A DNA stretch of 64,000 nt from Filimonas sp. (GCA_017306865.1 JAFKHH010000021.1:79148-143147); one strand, 5' to 3'; counted from the stretch's first letter, positions 26,745 through 35,778 are shown. The notes: generated by a model not told the origin, from the sequence alone. Program-made: numbers and translations.

Positions 26745-27001
26745 AGAGATGATTGTGGATTTTTGTTTAAGTATGCCATGTTTTTTCTATTATAGGTTTA
26801 GACAACCTAACTTTTTTTAAGATTTTCTAAACAAAATTTCAACTCTTGCTGTTATAGCTCTACATAGTTGTAACTATCGCACTTTCTCCCCTTACGCAGT
26901 TACGTCTATCTCTATGTGAGAACACTCTAGTCCGCCTATGTTTACTATTATGTAATCTGAGATTTTATCCTATTTCATTGGAAAAGCAAAAAAGCTAAGG
27001 C
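26745..27001. other. intergenic region before two barrel genes
   Basis: This AT-rich region has no supported gene. It must hold the promoter for the outer-membrane protein gene that starts at 27002, but I see no clear TAnnTTTG box. TAGGTTTAGACAACCTA (around 26793-26809) is a short imperfect dyad of unknown use. Confidence 0.4.
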
Positions 27002-28087
27002 ATGCGTGTACTTATCCGTCAGCGTAAAGCCATGGCAGTATGCTTTGTTGTAATGCTAGGTGTATGTATTAATACACAGGCACAAACTGTGTCCCGTAAG
27101 CCTTTGGGTGATAGAAATAAGGCTTACTTCGACAGTTTGAGAAAGATGAATTACAACTACGTACTGCCGGCATGGGGCAAACGTGTTTACAAAAAGGGGT
27201 TTGATATACCTTATCCATTGGGTATAATGGTCAACTATTTTTATGGTAAGCAGAATATACTGATCAGTAATATGAGCATAGGGATATCTACGCCGGATAA
27301 GACATTGCCCCCCGTAAATGTAGACAACTTTGTAAAGTTTAAAAGTGTACAGGCAATAGCTCAGAATGTAAACATAAGAGCCGATGCATACGTACTTCCT
27401 TTTCTGAATGTGTATGGCATGTTTAACTATTTCCCCAAAGCAAAAACAGAGGTAGAACTGTCTGCACCTGTATCGCTGACATCCAGCGCTACACAATCCG
27501 GCTACGCGTATGGATTTGGGGTAATGGGGGCCGGTGGATTTGGCCCGGTGTGGGTACAGGCAGACTTCAATGTAACGTGGGCTAAGATGGAGCTGCTAAG
27601 TAACAAGGTGTTTACGACTATTATGGGTTTCCGTATGGGACATACGTTCCCGCTGGGTAACAATCCGCAACAAAATATAGCTGTATGGATAGGTACAATG
27701 GGGCTTTCTGTTAATGCAGAAACGAAGGGCGAAGTGTATTTGAAAGATGTATTACCGGATGTGCCGCAATCGAAAATAGATGAGATAAAACAGAGCTATG
27801 GTAACTGGTATAACAATCAGCCTGCAGTGAAAAAGGCAGTGGTAGACAGGATAATGCAGGCATTGCAGGATAGGGTGAATGGAAATAATATAGACGATGT
27901 AAAGATCATTTATGAAATGGACAAAAGACCTGAGCAAAAGTGGGCGGGGCTGGTAGGTGTGCAATACCAGATGAACAAGCGCTGGCAGTTGAGAACAGAG
28001 GCAAATATAGTAGGGAACAGGTCGTCTATAATGGCGTCTATCAATTACCGGTTTCTTGGGTTTAAAAGAAAACAAAAAGGAACATAA
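27002..28087 (+). CDS. outer-membrane beta-barrel protein, 361 aa
   Basis: I do not recognise a named family. A signal peptide ends near QAQ (residue 28). The mature chain has alternating strands with glycine and aromatic residues (GYAYGFGVMGAGGFGPVWVQADFNV split across ~160-185, MGFRMGHTFPLG at ~215-225). The C-terminal part ends in strands such as GLVGVQYQMN and SSIMASINYRF, the last with the aromatic close of a barrel strand. A soluble helical insertion at ~245-300 (LPDVPQSKIDEIKQSYGNWY) probably faces the periplasm or the outside. The Omp85-like gene begins 35 bp downstream, so both are likely one operon. Confidence 0.72.
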   Translation: MRVLIRQRKAMAVCFVVMLGVCINTQAQTVSRKPLGDRNKAYFDSLRKMNYNYVLPAWGKRVYKKGFDIPYPLGIMVNYFYGKQNILISNMSIGISTPDKTLPPVNVDNFVKFKSVQAIAQNVNIRADAYVLPFLNVYGMFNYFPKAKTEVELSAPVSLTSSATQSGYAYGFGVMGAGGFGPVWVQADFNVTWAKMELLSNKVFTTIMGFRMGHTFPLGNNPQQNIAVWIGTMGLSVNAETKGEVYLKDVLPDVPQSKIDEIKQSYGNWYNNQPAVKKAVVDRIMQALQDRVNGNNIDDVKIIYEMDKRPEQKWAGLVGVQYQMNKRWQLRTEANIVGNRSSIMASINYRFLGFKRKQKGT

Positions 28088-28122
28088 TCTTGGCAACGAA
28101 TAAATTTTTAACTGTGGGAGAA

Positions 28123-29286
28123 ATGACAAAACGAGCGCTGTGCATTGGATTACTGCTATTGGGATGGTTTTACAGCAGCCAGGTAATAGCTCAAAAGAAG
28201 CACATCAGCGTGCGAGATTCACTTGATCATGCCTTTGATCTCAGCAGTTATATTATTGATGCGAATGGCTTTGTGCCTGTACCTGTTATTATTACAGAGC
28301 CTGCGCTAGGTGGTTTTGGTGGAGCGCTTGCGCCCGTTTTTATAAAAAAGCAGAAGCCTATTGTAAAGGGCGATAAAGTGGTGCCTGTACCGCCGGATAT
28401 TACTGTTGGATTTGGTATGTATACGGCAAACAATAGTTGGTTTGCCGGTGCCGGGCGCTTTGGCACTATCCGGAAATGGGGCATTCGATACCGTGTATTT
28501 GCTGGGTATGGGGATATAAATATGTCTTTTTACAAAACGCTTCCTACAGTTGGAGAGAAAGAGTTTGAGTTTAATATGAAAGTAGTGCCGGTGTACTTGT
28601 TTGCAGAGAAACAGATCGGTATTTCTAACTGGTTTGCAGGCATGCAATATATATACGGGCATACTAAACTGGCCTTACGTAATAATGATAAGCTGCCGGA
28701 CTGGGTTACGGATAAAGAAGTGAGTAGTAATGTAAGTGAACTGGGGGCTGTAATAGAGTATGATAGCAGGGACAACATCTTCACGCCTGATAAGGGATTG
28801 AAAGCACACGCACATTTTAATGTAAGCAACAGCATTTTCGGCAGCGACTATAACTATGAAAGGCTTAACAGTTTCATGTACTGGTATCAGCCATTGGCGG
28901 AAAACAAGGCAACCGGCAAAAACTGGATCAGTGGATTACGGTTCGACTATCAAAACGTGTTTGGCAACGCTCCCTTTTACCTGCTTCCGTTTATAGATAT
29001 GCGGGGCATACCATCGGCTCGCTACCAGGGCAAAATAAATGCGCTGATAGAAACAGAGCAGCGCTGGGATTTTACACGTCGCTGGAGTTCTGTATTCTTT
29101 GGTGGTGTAGGCAAGGCATTCAATGAATTTAGTGATTTCGGATCTGCAGACTGGGTGTATAGTTATGGTATTGGCGGGCGCTACCTGCTTGCACGTAAGC
29201 TTAAGCTAAGAGTGGGGGTGGACTTGGCGCGCGGGCCTGAGAAGTTTGCCTACTACATTGTTTTCGGAAGCAGTTGGATTAAATAG
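28123..29286 (+). CDS. Omp85/BamA-type surface antigen barrel, no POTRA
   Basis: The product has 387 residues from the ATG at 28123. A TTG at 28090 would extend it, but the signal peptide (ending VIAQ) fits the ATG. The mature protein is a single barrel with the hallmarks of the bacterial surface antigen family: VIEYDSRDNIFTPDKGLKAHA around residue 210-230 and LKLRVGVDLARGPEKFAYYI near the C-terminus. POTRA domains are absent, so it is not a BamA assembly factor but a short Omp85-like barrel, possibly for secretion or lipid exposure. It follows the 361-aa barrel gene by 35 bp and precedes a sigma factor gene by 64 bp. Confidence 0.82.
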   Translation: MTKRALCIGLLLLGWFYSSQVIAQKKHISVRDSLDHAFDLSSYIIDANGFVPVPVIITEPALGGFGGALAPVFIKKQKPIVKGDKVVPVPPDITVGFGMYTANNSWFAGAGRFGTIRKWGIRYRVFAGYGDINMSFYKTLPTVGEKEFEFNMKVVPVYLFAEKQIGISNWFAGMQYIYGHTKLALRNNDKLPDWVTDKEVSSNVSELGAVIEYDSRDNIFTPDKGLKAHAHFNVSNSIFGSDYNYERLNSFMYWYQPLAENKATGKNWISGLRFDYQNVFGNAPFYLLPFIDMRGIPSARYQGKINALIETEQRWDFTRRWSSVFFGGVGKAFNEFSDFGSADWVYSYGIGGRYLLARKLKLRVGVDLARGPEKFAYYIVFGSSWIK

Positions 29287-29350
29287 AATAAACACACAAA
29301 AATACCCAAAATCAAACATCGCAAAACCTTAAAGCATTAAAACAAATTTT

Positions 29351-29911
29351 ATGGAAAAGATTGCAACAACTGTACTGACAAAAGCCGACATTGAACTACT
29401 CGATTATCTCAAGCATAACGAGACAGAAGGGTTCAATATGCTTTATCGCAAGTACTGGCAACAGATGATCGCTTATGCATCTATCTATTTGCCTGATAAA
29501 AACGATTGTGAAGAGATTGTACAGGATTTCTTTGTACATCTTTACACCAGGCGAAATGATATTCTCATTAAGAACTCATTGTCTGCTTATTTAAAAACCT
29601 CTTTGCGTAACCGGATCTTTAATCATTTGCGTAACGAATCTGTGTATAAAAAGCATATAGGTGTGGTAGGAACAAAAAAGCAAGAGCATAACGATGTAGA
29701 GCACAAAGTAGTAGAGGCTGATCTGAAAAAAAATATTAAGCATTGCCTCAGCTATATGCCACAACGTTACCGCCAGGTATTTATACTGAATCGTCAGCAA
29801 TACTTTACGCTGAAGGAGATATCTCAAAAGCTGAATGTACCGGTAAATACTATTGAAAAGCAATTGCGTAAATCTATTGCTCTACTGAAAGGGTATCTCG
29901 GTCAGAACTAA
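29351..29911 (+). CDS. ECF-type RNA polymerase sigma factor
   Basis: This 186-residue sigma-70 family factor has region 2 at ~28-95 (YRKYWQQMIAYASIYLPD, then CEEIVQDFFVHLYTRR, the core-binding and -10 reading helices) and region 4 at ~128-182 (MPQRYRQVFILNRQQYFTLKE, then ISQKLNVPVNTIEKQL, the HTH that reads the -35-type element). It belongs to the Bacteroidota ECF group. No FecR-type anti-sigma gene and no SusC-like receptor follow, unlike most relatives. Instead come a leader with a strong hairpin and a DUF4136 lipoprotein. It may be an orphan under stress control, perhaps co-transcribed with the Omp85-like gene 64 bp upstream. Confidence 0.92.
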   Translation: MEKIATTVLTKADIELLDYLKHNETEGFNMLYRKYWQQMIAYASIYLPDKNDCEEIVQDFFVHLYTRRNDILIKNSLSAYLKTSLRNRIFNHLRNESVYKKHIGVVGTKKQEHNDVEHKVVEADLKKNIKHCLSYMPQRYRQVFILNRQQYFTLKEISQKLNVPVNTIEKQLRKSIALLKGYLGQN

Positions 29912-30086
29912 TGCGTACTGGCAAAAAAAGTGGAATTTTTTCCTCGAAAAAAGGCGGTACTGGCTTCTGTACCGTGTCCTTATATAAAGGGCAAATATTT
30001 AACGACTAATACAACTGCAGGCAAAGCTAACATTGCTTGTTCAGTAAAGACATAGGTTATAGTTTTCTCATAAGCAGTCAGGAAAA

Positions 30087-30132
30087 GATTTTTGCCGGCG
30101 CCGCTTTTTTAAGCGGGGCCGGAGCAAAAATC
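30087..30132 (+). promoter_or_regulatory. strong GC hairpin in DUF4136 leader
   Basis: The outer stem GATTTTTGC / GCAAAAATC (30087-30095 and 30124-30132) continues into CGGCGCCGCTT / AAGCGGGGCCG with one mismatch and one bulge, closing on a T4 loop. It lies 55 bp before the DUF4136 start. Without a following T-run it is not a clear terminator. A regulatory leader or a boundary after the sigma gene is possible. Confidence 0.5.
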
Positions 30133-30186
30133 ATTTGAACTACCCGTAAAATATTGGCTATCCTTTTTTTAAATAAAAACATTACT

Positions 30187-30813
30187 ATGAAAAGAAATGT
30201 CTTGTTTGTAATGCTCTTCGCATTAAGCCTGGGCGCATGCCGTAAAGAGCCGGATTTCAGTCAACTGTCGAGCAACTTTGTTGTTGTTACGAGTAAAGAC
30301 CCAGCAGCAACATTTAGCCAGTACAAGACCTATTACATCTCTGATACGGTAGGCTATATTTCTACATCATCTACTGATACCATTCTCGTAGGGCCAAGCG
30401 CACAAGCCCTTGTGAAAGCAGTAAAAGATAATATGACTGCAAGGGGCTACCAGTTTGTACCAAAGAACGCTAATCCTGACCTGGGCATTAATCTGGGTGT
30501 GGTTAAAAACGTAAACGCAGGTGTTGTGTACCCTGGCTGGTGGTGGGGCTATCCGGGTTGGTGGGATCCTTGGTATTGGGGTTGGTTTTATCCATACTAC
30601 TACCCATACACAGTTACGTATGTAGTAACAACGGGTACAGTTATCTCAGACCTGATAGACCTGAAAAATGTGGCTGCAAGCAAGCAGTTAAAAGTATTGT
30701 GGTCGGCTGTAAGTGGCGGTGCTGTTGGTTCAGATGTAAACACAAACCTGCAACGCGGTATCAATGCCATTAACCAGTCGTTTACACAATCACCATACAT
30801 CAAAGCGAACTAA
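30187..30813 (+). CDS. DUF4136 lipoprotein
   Basis: The product has 208 residues from the ATG at 30187. The lipoprotein signal ends ALSLGAC, with Cys 18 lipidated, so the protein is anchored in an envelope membrane. The N-terminal half follows the DUF4136 pattern: a beta strand with DPAATFSQYKTYYISDT, then a helix with ALVKAVKDNMTARGYQFV and NPDLGINL. In place of the usual short loop there is a very aromatic insert at ~115-140 (WWWGYPGWWDPWYWGWF, then YPYYYPY), likely a surface or lipid-contact patch. The function of the family is unknown. It is followed after 30 bp by a small barrel gene, so they form a likely pair. Confidence 0.85.
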   Translation: MKRNVLFVMLFALSLGACRKEPDFSQLSSNFVVVTSKDPAATFSQYKTYYISDTVGYISTSSTDTILVGPSAQALVKAVKDNMTARGYQFVPKNANPDLGINLGVVKNVNAGVVYPGWWWGYPGWWDPWYWGWFYPYYYPYTVTYVVTTGTVISDLIDLKNVAASKQLKVLWSAVSGGAVGSDVNTNLQRGINAINQSFTQSPYIKAN

Positions 30814-30843
30814 ACCTGATCAGTGAACAACAAATAAAATTTT

Positions 30844-31461
30844 ATGCGAGTAAAAAATATATTTTTCACCATAACCGTGCTTATGCTTTCTGCTACAGCA
30901 TCGTTTGCACAAAGCGGTTCATTAACCAATCTTTTTGCTGGCTCGTGGGAAATTGCATTTCCTGTCAATAAAGATTTTTTAACCAAGACCAGTCTTTCCG
31001 GGGGACGTTTGGAGTACCGGAAATTTATTAAGCCAAATGTGTCCGTAGGGCTTGCCGCCAGTTGGAATTCGTTTGACCAATACTTTAATACGGCAACTTA
31101 CCAGAAGTCGGACGGAACCGGTGCAGTTACTACAGACATGGTTCGCCAGATATATACGGTACCCATTACAGCTACCATACACTATTACCTGAAAGGTGGT
31201 AAGCATGTATTGCCTTATGTAGGAATAGGTATAGGAACCCAGTACAGCGAACAGAATGCATACTTTAATGTGTATGAGTTAACCGCTAATAACTGGGGCT
31301 TTGTTGTAAGGCCGGAAATAGGGGTACTGATGCCGTTTAACAGGTATTGGAGCGTCTTACTGGCGGGCGGATATAATGTTAGTACAAACAAAAATGATGA
31401 GTTTAAAATAGATAACCTCAAGCAATGGACTTTAAATGTGGGCCTTGCATGTAAATTCTAA
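30844..31461 (+). CDS. small outer-membrane barrel protein, 205 aa
   Basis: The signal peptide ends SFAQ, about residue 22. The mature part has eight-strand-type alternation: WEIAFPVNKDFL, GRLEYRKFIKPNVSVGLAASW, ITATIHYYLKGGKHVLPYVGIGIGT interrupted by turns, and WSVLLAGGYNVSTN, with a final strand WTLNVGLACKF ending in Phe. This is the pattern of OmpW/OmpA-like eight-stranded barrels common in Bacteroidota. The gene is 30 bp behind the DUF4136 lipoprotein gene and ends at an intrinsic terminator, so the two form a transcription unit. Confidence 0.8.
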   Translation: MRVKNIFFTITVLMLSATASFAQSGSLTNLFAGSWEIAFPVNKDFLTKTSLSGGRLEYRKFIKPNVSVGLAASWNSFDQYFNTATYQKSDGTGAVTTDMVRQIYTVPITATIHYYLKGGKHVLPYVGIGIGTQYSEQNAYFNVYELTANNWGFVVRPEIGVLMPFNRYWSVLLAGGYNVSTNKNDEFKIDNLKQWTLNVGLACKF

Positions 31462-31464
31462 ATG

Positions 31465-31490
31465 AAAGCGCCTTTAAGGCGCTTTTTCTT
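31465..31490 (+). terminator. intrinsic terminator
   Basis: AAAGCGCCTT pairs with AAGGCGCTTT (31465-31474 and 31476-31485), and a T-rich tail follows (TTCTTTTTAA). It begins 3 bp after the stop codon of the small barrel gene and closes the DUF4136-barrel unit. Confidence 0.85.
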
Positions 31491-31511
31491 TTTAATTATA
31501 AATCTACCATT

Positions 31512-31814
31512 ATGATACTTACCCGCAGAAAATTCTCTATAGAGGATAAGCTGAAGATATTAAAAGAAGCTGCTGAAGGAGGTGTAACGGCTATCCTCAA
31601 CAGGTACAACCTTTCTTATAGTGTATATGTAAAATGGAAGCAGAAACTGAACAACATAGAGCTGCAAGGGCAGGGGCACCAAAACCTGGCCCACATACAG
31701 CAACACTTGAGAAGTTTGCAGGAAGAAAATAACCTGCTGAAAAAAATTATTGCAGACAGGGCCTTGCAACTTTCCATGAAAGAAGAGGAGCTGAGAATGA
31801 TCGTCTCTGTCTGA
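31512..31814 (+). CDS. solo IS3-type transposase OrfA (HTH)
   Basis: The product has 100 residues with a helix-turn-helix of the HTH_Tnp_1 kind at ~5-50 (RRKFSIEDKLKILKEAAEGG, then TAILNRYNLSYSVYVKWKQKL), followed by a leucine-rich coiled coil at ~60-95 (LRSLQEENNLLKKIIADRAL). This is the standard OrfA layout of IS3-family elements, where OrfA binds the end repeats. No OrfB with a DDE domain follows; the next gene is an outer-membrane protein. No terminal repeats were seen near it. It is either the relic of an insertion sequence or a domesticated regulator. Confidence 0.82.
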   Translation: MILTRRKFSIEDKLKILKEAAEGGVTAILNRYNLSYSVYVKWKQKLNNIELQGQGHQNLAHIQQHLRSLQEENNLLKKIIADRALQLSMKEEELRMIVSV

Positions 31815-31876
31815 CTTTCTTTTCTCATTTACAAGTAATACTTCATAAACGACCTCATATTGCTAAACATCTTTGT

Positions 31877-32839
31877 ATGAAAAAGAACGCTTGCATTTTT
31901 TTTGTCCTTGCTTTTTTCGCTGGTATTACAAGTACTGTACACGTAGTGGCGCAACTGAAAGGCAGCCACGTGCTGGGCGATGCCGGGCTACAATCCGGTA
32001 CACAAACAATGCCTTCCATTGGACTTGCTTTACCTGTTTATTTCTATAACGCGTCCAGCTTGCGTAATAGTAGTGGCGATGCCATAAACAAAAGCCCGGA
32101 TATAAATATGTTTCTAACCGGCCTGGGCGGCTCTATTGTGACCAATAAAAAAATATTGAATGCAAACTATGGTGCTGGCGCACTAATCGGGTTTGCCTCA
32201 AACAGGATAGAGGGCAACGCATTACAGGCTAAGTCGCCGTTTGCGCTTACGGATATGTACATTCAGCCAATACAACTTGGCTGGCACAATAAACGGGCTG
32301 ATTTTGTTGCAGGTTATGCACTCTATCTGCCTACCGGTAAGTATAGCGTAGGAGGTAGTGACAATAGCGGCCTGGGGCAGTGGGCAAACGAGTTCTCAGG
32401 CGGTACTACCTTATATTTTGACCCGAAGAAGACCTTTAATTTTTCTGCGCTTGCATCGTATGCGCTCAACAGTAAAAAGAAGGACTCTGATATTAAAACC
32501 GGGGATGTATTAAGTATAGAAGGTGGCCTTGCTAAAACATTTTACAAACCTGTGCAGGGGTCGCATCTTCCCATGATCATCAATGCCGGTTTAGTTTATT
32601 ACATGCAGTTCAAAATGACGGATGATAAAATACCGGTTGGCCCTATTACTATTACAGGGGATAAAGATCATCTCTATGCACTGGGTGCAGAAGTAAATAT
32701 TTTCCTGCCTAAGATATTATCCTCCGCTTCCTTGCGCTGGCTGGGTGAGTTTGGTGCAAAGAACCGTTTCCAGGGAAATACAGTAATGATCACACTGGCG
32801 CATTTGCTGAAAATGATGCCACCTGCAGAGAAGAAATAA
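31877..32839 (+). CDS. outer-membrane transporter-like protein (MetA-pathway type)
   Basis: This 320-residue protein has a signal peptide (ending VVAQ) and a full-length barrel of the kind annotated as phenol-degradation meta-pathway outer-membrane proteins (PF13557). Landmarks are the N-terminal HVLGDAGLQSGTQTMPSIGLA, the strand pair QLGWHNKRADFVAGYALYLPTGKY around residue 130-155, and NEFSGGTTLYFDPKKTFNFS at ~175. The family is believed to move hydrophobic molecules, but the substrate is open. CATCTTTG lies 3 bp before the start codon, close to the TAnnTTTG box; if it is used the message would be almost leaderless. Confidence 0.78.
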   Translation: MKKNACIFFVLAFFAGITSTVHVVAQLKGSHVLGDAGLQSGTQTMPSIGLALPVYFYNASSLRNSSGDAINKSPDINMFLTGLGGSIVTNKKILNANYGAGALIGFASNRIEGNALQAKSPFALTDMYIQPIQLGWHNKRADFVAGYALYLPTGKYSVGGSDNSGLGQWANEFSGGTTLYFDPKKTFNFSALASYALNSKKKDSDIKTGDVLSIEGGLAKTFYKPVQGSHLPMIINAGLVYYMQFKMTDDKIPVGPITITGDKDHLYALGAEVNIFLPKILSSASLRWLGEFGAKNRFQGNTVMITLAHLLKMMPPAEKK

Positions 32840-32843
32840 ATAG

Positions 32844-34121
32844 TTATTCTGCTGTAGTGGGAGATTCCGGAAGTACAATGTGTGCTTTGGTGCCGGAATT
32901 AATTACGCTCTCCATAGATAGCGTACCCTTGTTGTTTCTTGTCAGTTCCTTTACAATGAATAAACCAAGGCCGGTTCCTTTTTCATTGTTTGTGCCACGG
33001 TCACTTGGTACTACCGAGCTACCGCTAAGTATATTATTTAGTTTTTCCGTCTCCATTCCTTTGCCGGAGTCTGCCAATATTATTTCCGTGTGGCCATTAG
33101 CGTTTTGGGCGCTTAGGGTAATAGTACCGCCAACAGGGGTAAACTTGATCGCATTGGAGAGCAGGTTGCGCAAACAAACCTTTATCTGCGAGCGGTCTGC
33201 ATACACAGTAGATACATCATCAATATTGAAATGAATATACAGTTGTTTCGAACTGACTTCTTTTTGGAAAAAACTTACCACTTCGTGTAATAGGGGGCCG
33301 GCCTCAAAGTATTCCGGCTGGTATGGAAATCCTTTTAGTAGCAGCTTTGACCAATCCAGCACTTCTTCCAGGCTGATCAGGAGATTTTGCACCTCTTTTT
33401 TCATCTCCGTAGTATGCGTCTTAAATTCTGCTTCTGCTACATAGCCTTGTTCCAGGCCGTTTAGCAACAGGAAGAGATTGTTTAGCGGTGAGCGGAAATC
33501 GTGTGCGAGTAGGGAGAGGATATGTTGCCTGCTGTCATTTTCCATAGACAGTTGCGTATTCATATCCATCAATCGCTTGGTATAAAGATCCTGTTGTTGT
33601 TTAAAAAACTCAAGCAGGCATAAAACAATTATGGTGATAAGGCATATTGTCAATACAGGCCTTAGCCAGGATAAGCCCGGAATAAGCGGTTTGCGGTTAT
33701 AAGCCCAATAAAGTGCGATTACCAGCGATAGGAGGTGAAATGCCTGCAGGCGATGGCGTACATTCTTTTTGCGTACCAGCAATGCCGTTATTGTCATCAT
33801 CAGCACAATGCCGTATTCCATGCCATTGCGTAGCAGCGCACAGCAAGTGGCGAAGTAAATGCTAAACAGCATTAATACGATATATAATCCTGCCTGGTAT
33901 CTTTTCAGCCGTCCGAGGAACAGCATTGAAGTGAGGAGTAACAATAGTAAACCGTTGAAAAAGGCCAGTATCCAGAGACCCGAAATGATGTTGAGAACAA
34001 GGAACGAGGTTGTGGCAAGAAATGCAATGATTCCGGCTAATGCGTAAAGGGTTGGTTGCTTCGTACTGATCTCAGGTATCGCTTCCAGGCCTGTATCCTT
34101 GACAAACTGTTTCCAATTCAT
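32844..34121 (-). CDS. membrane sensor histidine kinase
   Basis: This 425-residue kinase starts at the ATG at 34121; a GTG at 34130 is also in frame. Six hydrophobic segments lie at ~27-170 with short loops, so the sensor is probably membrane-embedded rather than periplasmic. The HisKA H-box is SLLAHDFRSPLNNL, with phosphorylated His207. The ATPase domain shows the N-box (LRNLLSNAIKF), G1 (ADSGKGM) and G2 (GTGLGLFIVKEL). No response regulator gene is adjacent, so it is an orphan whose partner lies elsewhere. It ends 4 bp after the convergent MetA-type gene, tail to tail. Confidence 0.92.
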   Translation of the reverse strand: MNWKQFVKDTGLEAIPEISTKQPTLYALAGIIAFLATTSFLVLNIISGLWILAFFNGLLLLLLTSMLFLGRLKRYQAGLYIVLMLFSIYFATCCALLRNGMEYGIVLMMTITALLVRKKNVRHRLQAFHLLSLVIALYWAYNRKPLIPGLSWLRPVLTICLITIIVLCLLEFFKQQQDLYTKRLMDMNTQLSMENDSRQHILSLLAHDFRSPLNNLFLLLNGLEQGYVAEAEFKTHTTEMKKEVQNLLISLEEVLDWSKLLLKGFPYQPEYFEAGPLLHEVVSFFQKEVSSKQLYIHFNIDDVSTVYADRSQIKVCLRNLLSNAIKFTPVGGTITLSAQNANGHTEIILADSGKGMETEKLNNILSGSSVVPSDRGTNNEKGTGLGLFIVKELTRNNKGTLSMESVINSGTKAHIVLPESPTTAE

Positions 34122-34481
34122 ATTATGCACTCAGAGGGTCTAGCAGCTCTAAAGGTAATTTAATATATCATTCTACCCGGCTAATTATACGAAGTAAATC
34201 TACTTTGCGATAAATAAAAACGCTATATGTCAAATATTTTCTACAGAAGCAGAAGATTTGTAGTGTAGTAGGATGTAGCAATTCTCAGGAAAAAATAGAA
34301 GGATAAAAAGGTAACTAAGTGAAATAAGAATACTACAAGTCTTGATATTACATATAGCGATAAAATGTTTTCCCCGCAGTTGCAAAAGCTTCCCGGTTTT
34401 CGGTCTGCACATGGTTAAAATGTGTACTTAAAGAAATGATAAAAATTATAAATGCGTCTATTTTCCGTCTTGTAAAAAGTA
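34122..34481. other. intergenic region between kinase and sialidase
   Basis: This AT-rich region has no supported gene. A 60-codon minus-strand frame at 34412-34230 has no signal or domain. The kinase promoter should lie at 34122-34220; CTACTTTGCG is present but on the wrong strand for it. Nothing else is seen. Confidence 0.4.
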
Positions 34482-34525
34482 ACGGGCAATTGACATCTTT
34501 TATGTATAGATCATCAACTGCCCGT
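34482..34525 (-). terminator. terminator of the sialidase gene
   Basis: Read on the minus strand, ACGGGCAGTTGA pairs with TCAATTGCCCGT with one mismatch around a 20-base loop, and a T-rich tract (TACTTTTTAC) follows. It begins about 30 bp after the sialidase stop codon. Confidence 0.65.
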
Positions 34526-34554
34526 GAAAATGAGGGGGTACTTGTATGAATATA

Positions 34555-35778
34555 TTATAGCGGCTCCGTGCTACCATTCAACATCCATGGCAGATTGAAT
34601 TTGTGAAATTCTATAGAGCGATGGCTGGTTGTATTATTGCTTACATCCTCATTTATCTCTATCAATGCGCCAATGTGATAGTCTGCCGTTTTCACCATAC
34701 TGGAGTAGCCGCCTTTGCCCTGGTCACAAGTCTGATCATCTGTTAGCCAATCATGTATCTTACGGCTGATGGGCCAGGTAAGGCCACCATCATAACTAAT
34801 ACGTACCCGCATCTTACACCGCCGCTCTGTACTGGCGGGGTTCAGAAACATAATGCGGTCCGGTGATCCGGTGTAACGTACAATAGATCCCTCACATTTT
34901 GGGTCCAGCAGGGTATTGTCAGGGGCAAAAGCACTGAAGCCATTCTCAATCGTGCCGCGCGCCACCTGTCTTCGTTTAGCCACATCCCACTCTGCGGTGA
35001 TGGGGCGATCATTGCGGAGTAACTGCCCATTGACCAGGTCTACGATAGTGCCCTCGCTGGTGCCGGAAGGTATAAGTGCATACTGCCAGCTAACGCCGTG
35101 GTCATCACTATAAATATTTCTGCCCGTTGCCGGTATGATCAGGCGACTACCCACTTGTATGCCTACACCCGGCCCCATTGCATCCCAGGTATAATTGGAC
35201 GGAAGCAATGCCGTGGTCCTGTCTACAGGTGTAGACCATGTAATGCCGTCATCATCACTATAGCTGGAATAAACCTTTCGCTCGCCCCACGAATCTATTT
35301 TCTGGTAGCCATCTGTGCCTGACTGGTTGTGGTCCGCATCGTTCCAGGAAAGAAAGATCCATATCCGCCCGTTGGAGCGGTCTACAACGGCCGTAGGATT
35401 GCCCCATGTGCCCAGGCCATTGCCAACCACCTGCCCAAGAGCGGACCAGCTTACACCATTATCTGTAGAGCGCTTATACACTACGTTGATATTGCCATAG
35501 TCATAATTGTTGGACATGCGGCCTTCTGCAAATGCGATCAGTGTACCGGCATTACTTCTTACAATAGATGGAATGCGGTAGGAGTGGTAGCCATCGTTAC
35601 CGCCGTTAAACAAGACCATATAATCATGGTTTTGCGCCGCTGCTGCAACTGCTGCTGCATTTGTATTAAGTGCATCCTGTGAGAAAATAGTTGTGGATTT
35701 TTCCGGCAGCAGATTCTTCTGGCAGGCAATAGAAAGTAGCAGGATGGGGAGACATTTTAGGTGAAAGTTTTTTTTCAT
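34555..35778 (-). CDS. secreted sialidase (GH33), lipoprotein
   Basis: This exo-alpha-sialidase removes terminal sialic acids from glycans. The 407-residue product starts at the ATG at 35778. The lipoprotein signal ends LSIAC (Cys 19), and an Ala-rich linker follows. The RIP motif is at residues 68-70 (YRIPSIV) and supplies the first catalytic Arg. The probable acid/base Asp lies in NYDYGN near residue 93. Four Asp-boxes mark the six-bladed propeller: STDNGVSW (104-111), SDDDGITW, SDDHGVSW and SYDGGLTW. CEGSIVRY and GGYSSMV supply the Glu/Arg and Tyr of the active site. No SusCD pair or sialate catabolism genes are near, so it acts as a lone surface enzyme. Confidence 0.95.
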   Translation of the reverse strand: MKKNFHLKCLPILLLSIACQKNLLPEKSTTIFSQDALNTNAAAVAAAAQNHDYMVLFNGGNDGYHSYRIPSIVRSNAGTLIAFAEGRMSNNYDYGNINVVYKRSTDNGVSWSALGQVVGNGLGTWGNPTAVVDRSNGRIWIFLSWNDADHNQSGTDGYQKIDSWGERKVYSSYSDDDGITWSTPVDRTTALLPSNYTWDAMGPGVGIQVGSRLIIPATGRNIYSDDHGVSWQYALIPSGTSEGTIVDLVNGQLLRNDRPITAEWDVAKRRQVARGTIENGFSAFAPDNTLLDPKCEGSIVRYTGSPDRIMFLNPASTERRCKMRVRISYDGGLTWPISRKIHDWLTDDQTCDQGKGGYSSMVKTADYHIGALIEINEDVSNNTTSHRSIEFHKFNLPWMLNGSTEPL

